A model generated the notes under the pieces. The model did not search any database. It saw nothing but the letters and a program-made list of their open reading frames with translations, and had not been told where the DNA came from. From Actinomycetes bacterium (GTDB lineage Bacteria > Actinomycetota > Acidimicrobiia > Acidimicrobiales > Acidimicrobiaceae), in contig JAKCBW010000001.1 in the NCBI GenBank assembly GCA_021842145.1, positions 36,070-87,350 on the forward strand: a stretch of 51,281 nucleotides of DNA, written 5' to 3'. Shown here piece after piece: positions 44,841 to 51,281 of the stretch. Made by a program: the position numbers and the translations under genes. Numbering within the stretch: position 1 is the first letter of the stretch; each line of letters begins with the position of its first letter.

Positions 44841-45302
44841 TCAAGGCCCATCAGCCTTTTGTCGGAGAAAAGGTATTAGCCCCAATCCCGCGGTGGCTAG
44901 CCATGACATGAATATCGAAACAAAAGCGACGGTTGAATCGGGGTATTCGAGTTGAAAATACATTGTGAACGACAGGTGGTTAGTGAGCCGTTGCCCGGCT
45001 GGACCCGGGCCTGACTGATGATATGCAAATAGAAACGACAGTGCCAGAAGGACAACTACTAAGGAGCTCACGACTACTGCTATACGTTTCTGCTTGACCG
45101 CCAGTAGCACGGCGACCAGTAACGGAATCACTAGGAATGCCTTTGGAAATCGCACTATAGAGGATCCAGGGGACCCTCCACTTATAAGTGGTGCATAGCC
45201 CGTCCACCCGGTGAAGGTCCTCTGTAAAAGCAGTGACACCGCTATCGGCAAATACCACAGAGCCATCTCGCAAATGATGTAAAGGCGCCGTTTGGTCAAC
45301 AA
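44841..45302 (-). CDS. Hypothetical membrane protein, 153 residues
   Basis: A hydrophobic protein with about four membrane helices: ICEMALWYLPIAVSLLL, FLVIPLLVAVLLAV, IAVVVSSLVVVLLALSFLFAY and FVSIFMSWLATAGLGLIPFL. The N-terminal loop contains FTGWTGYAPL. I do not recognise the family. The start may be the TTG at 45302 or the ATG at 45266; neither has a strong ribosome site. The helix pattern supports a real gene, but no motif suggests an activity. Confidence 0.6.
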   Translation of the reverse strand: MLTKRRLYIICEMALWYLPIAVSLLLQRTFTGWTGYAPLISGGSPGSSIVRFPKAFLVIPLLVAVLLAVKQKRIAVVVSSLVVVLLALSFLFAYHQSGPGPAGQRLTNHLSFTMYFQLEYPDSTVAFVSIFMSWLATAGLGLIPFLRQKADGP

Positions 45303-45416
45303 TCCGTCCTAGTTAACTTCGATTAATAAGGGGCAGCTAGGCATGCTCTGGAACTGCCTCCTCCGCATCGGTCCGACAGTTATCCCCATCTTGTGCGAGC
45401 CGCAGTTGCCTTGCTC

Positions 45417-45731
45417 TCATCTATACCCGGTTGCAACGAAAAATCCCCCCGATATCAGCACAAGACCAACCAACAAATACCAGCTCGACACCCCACCCGG
45501 TAGAAGGTCCAGGTAGTTGAGGAGGATCAGCAGTACGCCCAGCCCCAGCAGACCGAAAATTATATAGAGCATCCGGGGATCGCTCCTTTTGAATTTCCGC
45601 GGTATAGGAGGGGTGTAACGGCCCGAAGAGGCGGCCGCCTTGTTATCTGAGCTCTTTTTCTGTGACTGCTTGCTCAGCTTTGGAGGCGTCGGGCCCTTTG
45701 AAGATCGACGCGTCTTCGACTTTGGACTCAT
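45417..45731 (-). CDS. crgA: CrgA-like cell division protein
   Basis: A 104-residue protein with a basic, Ser/Lys-rich cytoplasmic N-terminus (MSPKSKTRRSSKG) and two membrane helices (~54-71 and ~82-101), the CrgA layout. CrgA coordinates septation and recruits FtsZ/penicillin-binding partners in actinobacteria. Its position next to trpG and the pknB group is the conserved crgA neighbourhood. The N-terminal stretch is longer and more low-complexity than in mycobacteria. Confidence 0.85.
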   Translation of the reverse strand: MSPKSKTRRSSKGPTPPKLSKQSQKKSSDNKAAASSGRYTPPIPRKFKRSDPRMLYIIFGLLGLGVLLILLNYLDLLPGGVSSWYLLVGLVLISGGFFVATGYR

Positions 45732-45761
45732 CTAAAAACTCCATCTGTCTAGGATCTACCT

Positions 45762-46409
45762 ATGGACTTAAATCGGACGAACAAAGCTCCCTCGCACGAC
45801 TTGAATTTCAGCGACAACCTCTCCCAACAGAAGATAGTCGTAATAGACAACTTCGACTCTTTCGTCTACAACCTGGTCCAATATATAGGTGAAACCGGGG
45901 CCAACCCAATCGTCTTTAGGGCGGACAAGGTCGACGTTAAAGAGATCGCCGCCCTCAGACCGGATGGGATACTCATTTCCCCTGGTCCTGGCCACCCGAG
46001 GGAGGCGACTCTATCGAACGAGATACTGCGTAGCCTCTCCAAAGAGATTCCTACCTTCGGCGTCTGCTTGGGTCACCAGTGCATCGGGGAGGTTTTTGGT
46101 GCCAAAATTGTGCGGGCAAAAATCCTCATGCATGGAAAGACGTCCCAGATAACCCACGACTCGAAGGGTGTCTTTGTAAACATGGAACAAGGCTTTACGG
46201 CGACTAGATACCATTCCTTAGTCATAGAACCAGAATCTGTTCCATCAGAGCTCGAAATTACCGCACATTCCAACGACGGCTACATAATGGGTATCCGACA
46301 CAAGGAGTTCCCGATCGAAGGCGTGCAGTTCCACCCCGAATCAATCCTGACCGAACAGGGAAGAACGGTAGTACGCAACTTCTTGGAAATGACCTTAGTT
46401 AAGGTTTGA
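45762..46409 (+). CDS. trpG: Glutamine amidotransferase subunit of anthranilate/aminodeoxychorismate synthase
   Basis: A 215-residue class I glutamine amidotransferase that supplies ammonia to TrpE or PabB. It has KIVVIDNFDSFVYNLVQYIG, ISPGPGHPREA, the nucleophile in FGVCLGHQCIGEVFGA (Cys), and the His/Glu pair in GVQFHPESILTEQGRTVV. The first ~25 residues are an extension beyond the usual start. In actinobacteria this gene between crgA and pknB may serve both tryptophan and folate; with the folate operon in this window, a PabA role is reasonable. It converges on pknB. Confidence 0.92.
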   Translation: MDLNRTNKAPSHDLNFSDNLSQQKIVVIDNFDSFVYNLVQYIGETGANPIVFRADKVDVKEIAALRPDGILISPGPGHPREATLSNEILRSLSKEIPTFGVCLGHQCIGEVFGAKIVRAKILMHGKTSQITHDSKGVFVNMEQGFTATRYHSLVIEPESVPSELEITAHSNDGYIMGIRHKEFPIEGVQFHPESILTEQGRTVVRNFLEMTLVKV

Positions 46410-46412
46410 TAG

Positions 46413-46438
46413 CGGCCTCGGGTCTCATCCCGGGGCCG
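46413..46438. terminator. Hairpin between convergent trpG and pknB (bidirectional terminator candidate)
   Basis: CGGCCTCGGG-TCTCAT-CCCGGGGCCG forms a 10-bp stem with one wobble pair. It begins four bases after the trpG stop and overlaps the pknB stop. No T-run follows on either strand, so it may rely on convergence or be only a barrier. Confidence 0.55.
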
Positions 46439-48248
46439 TAGTCGTCGTGGCAGGCGGCGCCGTGGTGGTCGTGGTGCTCGGAACCGTAGTCGTCGTGGCA
46501 GGCGGCGCCGTAGTCGTCGTGGTAGGCGGCGCCGTGGTGGTCGTGGAGGATCCAGGGGCATTACCGGTCGAGACGATTAGGTCGACCGCCGAATTAGGAG
46601 CAACGGTCGTACCGGGCCCGGGCGTCGTATCTAAAACGGTCCCTTGGGCCTGGAGCGAATCCTGATAGGAAACCGTTCCAACCGATAGCTGTACCGTTCC
46701 GAGGGTATTAGCCGCCTGAGCTAGCTGCTGACCTACGACATTAGGTACGGTGACTTGAGCCGGGCCGTTGGAGACGACCAGGTTCACCGTCGAGCCTTTG
46801 GCTGCGCTCGACCCTCCAGCCGGTGTCTGACTCACCACGCTCCCCAAGGGAAGTTTGTCTGCAACATAGCTGGTCGAAACGTTAAAGCCCGCATTCAAAA
46901 GGGTCGTCTCGGCGGTCGAGATATTTACTTTGGTGACATTGGGAACGCTAATCATCGCCTGACCCGTCGAGACGACCAGGTTCACCGTCGAGCCTTTTTG
47001 CACCGATGCTCCGCCCCTCGGATTTTGTGAGGTAATCGTCCCAGCGGCTTTGGTCGATTGCGAATAGGTGGTATTGATATTGAGCCCCATGCCGGAAAGG
47101 CTCTGTTCTGCTGCGCCAAGCTGCTGACCGACTACGGCGGGAACCGAAACTAGTGCGGCTGAAGCTGCGGTTTGGGAGGTTGTCTTCTTGAAGAGTCCAA
47201 GGGCGTTCCCTCCTAGGAAGATTATTCCGGCGAGGATCAGTAGGGCCAAGAAGCCGATAAGAATGGCCATCCCGGCCCCCATCTTTCGATCGGATGGAAA
47301 ATCGGTAATCGGCTCGAAAGTTATCGTTTCCGGTTCATCGGATATAGTTATGATCTTGGGGACTCGAGTCATCGCACGGGTAGAGTCATCCCTAGCGGCT
47401 TTTGCGAACTCTATCTCTTTACCCTGCTCAAATCGGTTAAGGTCGGCGCGCATTTCTGCCGAGGTCTGATACCTGTCCGATGGATCCTTCTGAAGGGCCT
47501 TGTTGATTATCAAATCAAGGTCGGCGGGTATCTCAGGGTTAAACCTACGGGCCGAAGGCACCGGTTCCCGTACGTGTTGATATGCGATGGCCAGAGGGGT
47601 CTCCCCGGTAAAGGGCACCCCACCCGTTGCCATCTCGTAGAGTACGACTCCCAGCGAATAGATATCACTTCTGAGGTCGAGCTCTCCTCCTTGTGCCTGC
47701 TCGGGGGAGATGTATGTTGCCGTCCCCATAATCGATCCAGTTTGAGTCAGGTCCGAATCGCCCGATAGCGCTCGAGCGATTCCAAAATCCGCTACCTTTA
47801 CCAGTCCGTCGGGGGTAATTAGTACGTTCGAAGGCTTGATATCACGATGGACTACGCCATTTTTATGCGCGAAAGAAAGGGCAGCAGCAACGTCGGCTGC
47901 GATCGCAGCGGCCGTCTTCGGATCTAAAGGGGATTTCTCCTTTATCACCCTTGAGAGGGTCTTGCCTTCCACGAGTTCCATGACTATGTAATAGGTGTTG
48001 TCCGCCTGTCCCCAGTCGTATACGGAGACGATATTTGGGTGTGATAAGTTGGCCGCCGCCTGTGCCTCTCGCCTGAAGCGTTCGACGAAGGCCTCGTTAG
48101 TTGAGAGCTCCGGAAATAACACCTTCAGGGCGACGCGCCGATCTAGCAGGTTATCGTTGGCCTCGTACACCTCGGCCATACCTCCACGCGCAAGCTTTTG
48201 AATTACCTCATATCTTCCGCCATAAGGCGATTCCAAAATGCTGGCCAT
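46425..48248 (-). CDS. pknB: PASTA-domain Ser/Thr protein kinase
   Basis: A 607-residue membrane kinase that senses peptidoglycan and regulates growth and division. The kinase domain (13-275) has a Gly-rich loop, ALKV (Lys42), HRDIKPSNV (134-142) and DFGIARA (154-160). The membrane helix is about 331-350. Outside are three PASTA repeats, starting SVPAVVGQQLG, SVPNVTKVN and TVPNVVGQQLA. The last ~41 residues are almost only Thr, Ala, Pro and Val, a likely extended and glycosylated tail encoded by GC-rich repeats. pstP, its probable counter-phosphatase, is two genes upstream. pknA, usual in this cluster, is missing. Confidence 0.96.
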   Translation of the reverse strand: MASILESPYGGRYEVIQKLARGGMAEVYEANDNLLDRRVALKVLFPELSTNEAFVERFRREAQAAANLSHPNIVSVYDWGQADNTYYIVMELVEGKTLSRVIKEKSPLDPKTAAAIAADVAAALSFAHKNGVVHRDIKPSNVLITPDGLVKVADFGIARALSGDSDLTQTGSIMGTATYISPEQAQGGELDLRSDIYSLGVVLYEMATGGVPFTGETPLAIAYQHVREPVPSARRFNPEIPADLDLIINKALQKDPSDRYQTSAEMRADLNRFEQGKEIEFAKAARDDSTRAMTRVPKIITISDEPETITFEPITDFPSDRKMGAGMAILIGFLALLILAGIIFLGGNALGLFKKTTSQTAASAALVSVPAVVGQQLGAAEQSLSGMGLNINTTYSQSTKAAGTITSQNPRGGASVQKGSTVNLVVSTGQAMISVPNVTKVNISTAETTLLNAGFNVSTSYVADKLPLGSVVSQTPAGGSSAAKGSTVNLVVSNGPAQVTVPNVVGQQLAQAANTLGTVQLSVGTVSYQDSLQAQGTVLDTTPGPGTTVAPNSAVDLIVSTGNAPGSSTTTTAPPTTTTTAPPATTTTVPSTTTTTAPPATTTTAPG

Positions 48249-48265
48249 CTCTTACCTGTCCCCAA

Positions 48266-49732
48266 TCACCCGGCGCCCAGCGCCGCTTGCAGTATCGCCT
48301 TGACTACCGGACCCGCCTGAGTCGCGCCCGTAGATATTCCCACCAATCCCGCTTGCTTTGGAACCACAACCGCTACGGCAACGGTTGGTGCGTTGGCCGG
48401 CGCAAAGGCCACCATCCAGTTGTCAGCTCCAGACACCGTCGAACCGGCGCCTAGTGTCGTCTGCGCAGTACCGGTCTTTGCCGCTATCTTTACGCCGGGT
48501 ATTGCGATGCCCGATGCCGTTCCACCTTGGACAACACCTTCCATCTCGGAGGTCACGATGCTTGCGGTGGCAGGAGAGGTTGCCACCTTATAGACCTTCG
48601 GTTGGTACTGCTTGATTACTTGGTCTTGAAAATTCCTTATCTGGTACATCAGGTGCGGTGTCATCATGAGTCCTCCGTCCGCTATTGCACCGCCGACCAT
48701 CGCCATCTGCAGTGCAGTGGCGCTGACATTGCCCTGCCCTATCGCAGAATAGGCAAGTTGAGGTAAGTTGCGATTGAAAAATGAAGCCGGTGGAAAGGTA
48801 GAAGCGGCTGCCCCTCCTATGTCGAGCGGTGGTACCTGGTTAAAGCCAAAAGCGGCGGCTTCGTCTGAGAGATTAGCCGCTCCCAGCTTGAGGCCAATCT
48901 GAGCGTAACCCGTATCACAGGAGACCTTCAGGAGCAGGGGAATGGTGCCTCCACAACTCTCGTAAGCGTAGTTATGGAGGGTGTGGGTGGTAAGGGGCAA
49001 AGGGATCTGGGTCACCGGCGGGAAGTTGATCGATGCTATCGATGGATCATGGTCGTAAACCGCCGAAGTCGTCACTATCTTAAAGGAGGACCCGGGGGGA
49101 TAGGCCCTAGCGATCGCCCTATTGAGTAGCGGCTGATTCGGATTGGTTATAAGGGACTTCCAAGCCGCCTGTTCCGTAGCGCCGGAGTGTGATGCCAAAG
49201 GTGACGGGTCATAGCCTGGATTAGAGACCATGGCAAGAATCGCACCGGTATTCGGCTGAATTACTACTGCGGCCCCTTTTCGACTCCCTAATGCGGACTC
49301 TGCAACCTGCTGCAAATTTGAGGAGATAGTAGTCGTCACCGAGTCCGTAACGTAGGTCGAGTTTAGTAGATCTGTCAGCGATCGGATGGTGGGGGTGTGG
49401 CCAGTCAAGTACTTGTTGTACGCCGCTTCTATACCAGTGACTCCATAATCGATCGAATAAAAGCCCGTTACATCGCCATAGAGGCTTCCGTAGGGGTAGA
49501 TCCGCAGATAGTGGTATGCATCATTGACCGGTTTGGATTCCGCTATCACCTTGCCATCCCCGGTCAGGATCGCCCCTCTGGGAAGCGAGAAGGCGTTGAC
49601 TACCTGCCGGACATTGCCCGGGGCATTAGCCAGCTTCTTGGCTTGAATGATCTGGAGGTTGTTCAGCTGTAAAAAAAGGGCCCCAAAGAGAAACAGGAGC
49701 ACGAGGCCGATCTGGGAAATTCGCCTATCCAT
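48266..49732 (-). CDS. pbpA: Class B penicillin-binding protein (PbpA-like transpeptidase)
   Basis: A 488-residue peptidoglycan transpeptidase. It has an N-terminal membrane anchor (IGLVLLFLFGALFLQL, ~8-23) and a dimerisation/linker domain including SLPRGAILTGDG. In the penicillin-binding domain the active-site motif is PPGSSFKIV (Ser215, Lys218), the second motif is SCD at 271 (the SxD form also seen in PBP2 proteins), and the third is KTGTAQT (Lys419). It lies between pknB (17 bases) and pstP (2 bases), so probably in one operon. The rodA/ftsW partner normally adjacent is not present. Confidence 0.95.
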   Translation of the reverse strand: MDRRISQIGLVLLFLFGALFLQLNNLQIIQAKKLANAPGNVRQVVNAFSLPRGAILTGDGKVIAESKPVNDAYHYLRIYPYGSLYGDVTGFYSIDYGVTGIEAAYNKYLTGHTPTIRSLTDLLNSTYVTDSVTTTISSNLQQVAESALGSRKGAAVVIQPNTGAILAMVSNPGYDPSPLASHSGATEQAAWKSLITNPNQPLLNRAIARAYPPGSSFKIVTTSAVYDHDPSIASINFPPVTQIPLPLTTHTLHNYAYESCGGTIPLLLKVSCDTGYAQIGLKLGAANLSDEAAAFGFNQVPPLDIGGAAASTFPPASFFNRNLPQLAYSAIGQGNVSATALQMAMVGGAIADGGLMMTPHLMYQIRNFQDQVIKQYQPKVYKVATSPATASIVTSEMEGVVQGGTASGIAIPGVKIAAKTGTAQTTLGAGSTVSGADNWMVAFAPANAPTVAVAVVVPKQAGLVGISTGATQAGPVVKAILQAALGAG

Positions 49733-49734
49733 AG

Positions 49735-51018
49735 CTACCCACTCCCAACTGTCGTAGTGGGGCTTTGAAACTGCTTTTGGCTATTCACCTCGGACATCAA
49801 GTTGGAAATGAATAGGTTGGCTGCACTAAGAGATGGTTCGACGACTCCACTGTTTAATTCGACCTGGCGAGCCTGATTCACCGAGGATACTTGGACACTT
49901 GTCACCTTGACCAGTTTCGGGTCGAACCACAAAACACCGCCTTTACGTCCCTGATAGATAGCGACGTACTTCCCCGAGGTGCCGACGTAATAGGAGTTCT
50001 TTGCGTATAGGTCGACGACTCCGGCGACCACCGCAGCTACTACGGCGACGGCTAAGACGAAAAGGGTCGTCCTTATCATCTTCATAATCAATGAGGTTCG
50101 CTGCACTTCCCGTTTAGGTATTGGGCTGGGAATGGCAGTAATCGTCTCTCGCCTGGTATTGGTGGATATAGATATCCTCGACAGTGGGGACTTGGGGCGC
50201 TCCGATTGGGCATCGTCGGCTTTGCGGCCAGGCGGCGAGACCGATTCGACGCCACGACCTAAAACAGCTCCACGACTATCCGATGACAGCGGGGAAATCT
50301 CAGCAACCCTGACTACTACGACCGTGATATTGTCGCTTCCGCCACTCTTTTTGGCCATGCTAACGAGTTCTTCGGCCGCCGATTGAGGGTCCTTATGTTC
50401 GATGAGTACCTTCCGGATCTGCGGCTCCACAAGCTCATTAGTAAGTCCATCTGAGCAGAGCAGTATCACATCACCTTCGTAGGGTTCTATCTCCCATAGA
50501 TCGACCTCTATATCTGGCTCAACTCCAACGGCCCGAGTTAGAACGTGCTTAGCCCGGTGCATCGAAGCGTCTTGCACGGAAATTCGTCCAGAGCGCAGAA
50601 GTTCGCCTACATAGGTGTGGTCCTCAGTAACCTGGATTAGGTCGAGATCGTGCAGCAAGTACGCCCGGGAATCCCCGACCGAAAGGATTTCTATCAGGTC
50701 TCGATCAAACTTCTCATTCGCCTCGAATGGCACCAGCATGGTAAGCGTGGTCCCCATGCCCGATAGCTCAGGCGTCGTAAGCGAATGTTCAAATACGGCT
50801 ACATTTGCCTCTTTGACCGCCTCGAACAGTCCTTGTTTGCCCGCAAAACCCTCTAGCTTGGTCAGAAAATCTACGACTATCTTTGAGGCTATCTCTCCCC
50901 CAAAGTGACCACCCATTCCATCGGCCACGGCGAAAACCTTGCCGTTTGCGACCATGGAATCTTGATTCATAGTCCTGACCAGGCCCTTATCGGTTGCCGC
51001 CCCCCACTCCAGTCGCAT
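49735..51018 (-). CDS. pstP: PP2C-type Ser/Thr phosphatase
   Basis: A 427-residue membrane phosphatase that removes phosphates placed by PknB-type kinases. The catalytic domain (1-240) shows RTMNQDSMV, FAVADGMGGHFGGE, LSVGDSRAYLLHD, LLCSDGLTNELV and SGGSDNITVVVVRV, including all metal-binding Asp positions of the family. A linker of ~80 residues and one membrane helix (~315-338, LFVLAVAVVAAVVAGVV) precede an extracytoplasmic tail. The ATG overlaps the fhaB stop (TGATG). Confidence 0.96.
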   Translation of the reverse strand: MRLEWGAATDKGLVRTMNQDSMVANGKVFAVADGMGGHFGGEIASKIVVDFLTKLEGFAGKQGLFEAVKEANVAVFEHSLTTPELSGMGTTLTMLVPFEANEKFDRDLIEILSVGDSRAYLLHDLDLIQVTEDHTYVGELLRSGRISVQDASMHRAKHVLTRAVGVEPDIEVDLWEIEPYEGDVILLCSDGLTNELVEPQIRKVLIEHKDPQSAAEELVSMAKKSGGSDNITVVVVRVAEISPLSSDSRGAVLGRGVESVSPPGRKADDAQSERPKSPLSRISISTNTRRETITAIPSPIPKREVQRTSLIMKMIRTTLFVLAVAVVAAVVAGVVDLYAKNSYYVGTSGKYVAIYQGRKGGVLWFDPKLVKVTSVQVSSVNQARQVELNSGVVEPSLSAANLFISNLMSEVNSQKQFQSPTTTVGSG

Positions 51019-51281
51019 CAGAGTCCCACCACAAACCGGTTCTGGCCGACCATAATGGTATCTCCAACCTTTAGCATCCTTGACTTAGTGATCCTTTGCG
51101 AGTTGACAAAGGTGCCGTTGGTGGAGGATAGGTCGGTAATCATCAACTCTGACCCTTCCATAAAGACCCTGGCGTGAATACCTGAAACGAAAGAATCGTC
51201 GAGTTTGATGCTACATCCCTCCGACCGACCGAGGGTGATTTCCCTTCCAATTGGGAATCTATCCCCCGGTAGATCGCCATC
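51018..51281 (-). CDS. fhaB: FHA-domain protein, FhaB-like (5' end beyond the window)
   Basis: The C-terminal 87 residues of a forkhead-associated domain protein, open to the window edge. The phosphothreonine-binding motifs are intact: LGRSEGCSIKLDDSFVSGIHARVF and LSSTNGTFVN. In actinobacteria FhaB sits first in this cluster and is a PknB substrate linking kinase signalling to the division machinery. The TGA overlaps the pstP ATG, so translation is coupled. The N-terminal part, including any phosphorylated threonine motif, is not visible. Confidence 0.88.
   Translation of the reverse strand, partial: DGDLPGDRFPIGREITLGRSEGCSIKLDDSFVSGIHARVFMEGSELMITDLSSTNGTFVNSQRITKSRMLKVGDTIMVGQNRFVVGL

Noticed and set aside
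46447-46665. Plus-strand Gly/Val-rich frame opposite the pknB tail
   Set aside because: It is the antisense reading of the Thr/Pro codon repeats of pknB.
48527-48766. Plus-strand frames within pbpA
   Set aside because: They are antisense shadows of a well-supported penicillin-binding protein gene.

Overview
The window looks like chromosomal DNA from an acidophilic actinobacterium, most plausibly of class Acidimicrobiia (relatives of Acidithrix or Ferrimicrobium). This is inferred from gene order and families, not from a marker gene. Typical actinobacterial blocks are present: topA-tmk-holB-tRNA-Thr, a SigR/RsrA-type ECF pair, metalloprotease-tilS-hpt-folEPBK-panC-coaX-lysS, a KimA-like permease beside a TrkA pair, and crgA-trpG-pknB-pbpA-pstP-fhaB. 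A sulfide:quinone oxidoreductase and a sedolisin (S53) acid peptidase fit an acidic, sulfur- or iron-rich habitat. Base composition is moderate rather than the high GC of many actinobacteria, and GTG and TTG starts are common.

Layout. 1-930: 3'-truncated sulfide:quinone oxidoreductase, then a 13-bp tandem array. 1.6-2.6 kb: polyprenyl diphosphate synthase, converging on lysS. 2.6-11.0 kb: a long leftward operon-like block for CoA, folate, purine salvage and tRNA modification (lysS, coaX, panC, folK, folB, folP, folE, hpt, tilS, DUF2342 metalloprotease). 11.0-12.1 kb: a leftward redox-stress regulator group (sigR, rsrA, small zinc-ribbon protein). 12.2-16.6 kb: tRNA-Thr(CGU), holB, tmk, topA. 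16.8-21.0 kb: predicted potassium uptake (KimA-like permease fused to an OB-fold domain; two divergent, overlapping TrkA genes). 21.1-26.3 kb: HAD phosphatase, a 26-residue membrane micro-protein, an NTF2-like protein, lysC and two tandem cyclophilins. 26.4-27.8 kb: decayed transposon scar (IS607-type TnpA N-terminus, a TnpB with frameshifts, a remnant of another gene). 27.9-36.1 kb: MarC, asd, an S53 peptidase, a PAS/GGDEF/EAL protein, a lipoprotein and a DUF4395 protein. 36.1-43.3 kb: adenine deaminase, a secreted PepSY-like protein with a strong terminator, a thiolase and a DrrAB-like ABC exporter. 43.7-45.3 kb: compact SDR protein behind two tandem palindromes, and a membrane protein. 45.4-51.3 kb: cell growth and signalling block (crgA, trpG, pknB, pbpA, pstP, truncated fhaB).

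How the genes work together. FolE, FolB, FolK and FolP make dihydropteroate from GTP, and TrpG/PabA may feed in p-aminobenzoate. PanC and CoaX carry pantothenate into CoA. LysC and Asd are the first two steps of the aspartate family pathway. PknB and PstP are an antagonistic kinase/phosphatase pair controlling envelope growth, with PbpA as transpeptidase and FhaB as phosphothreonine reader. TopA, Tmk and HolB serve DNA replication.

The most distinctive feature is structural: short tandem duplications (11-18 bp units) recur at gene edges and even inside folB. No clearly new multi-gene system was recognised. The best leads are the permease/OB-fold fusion with its TrkA pair, the twin-palindrome operator, the 13-bp array and the micro-proteins.
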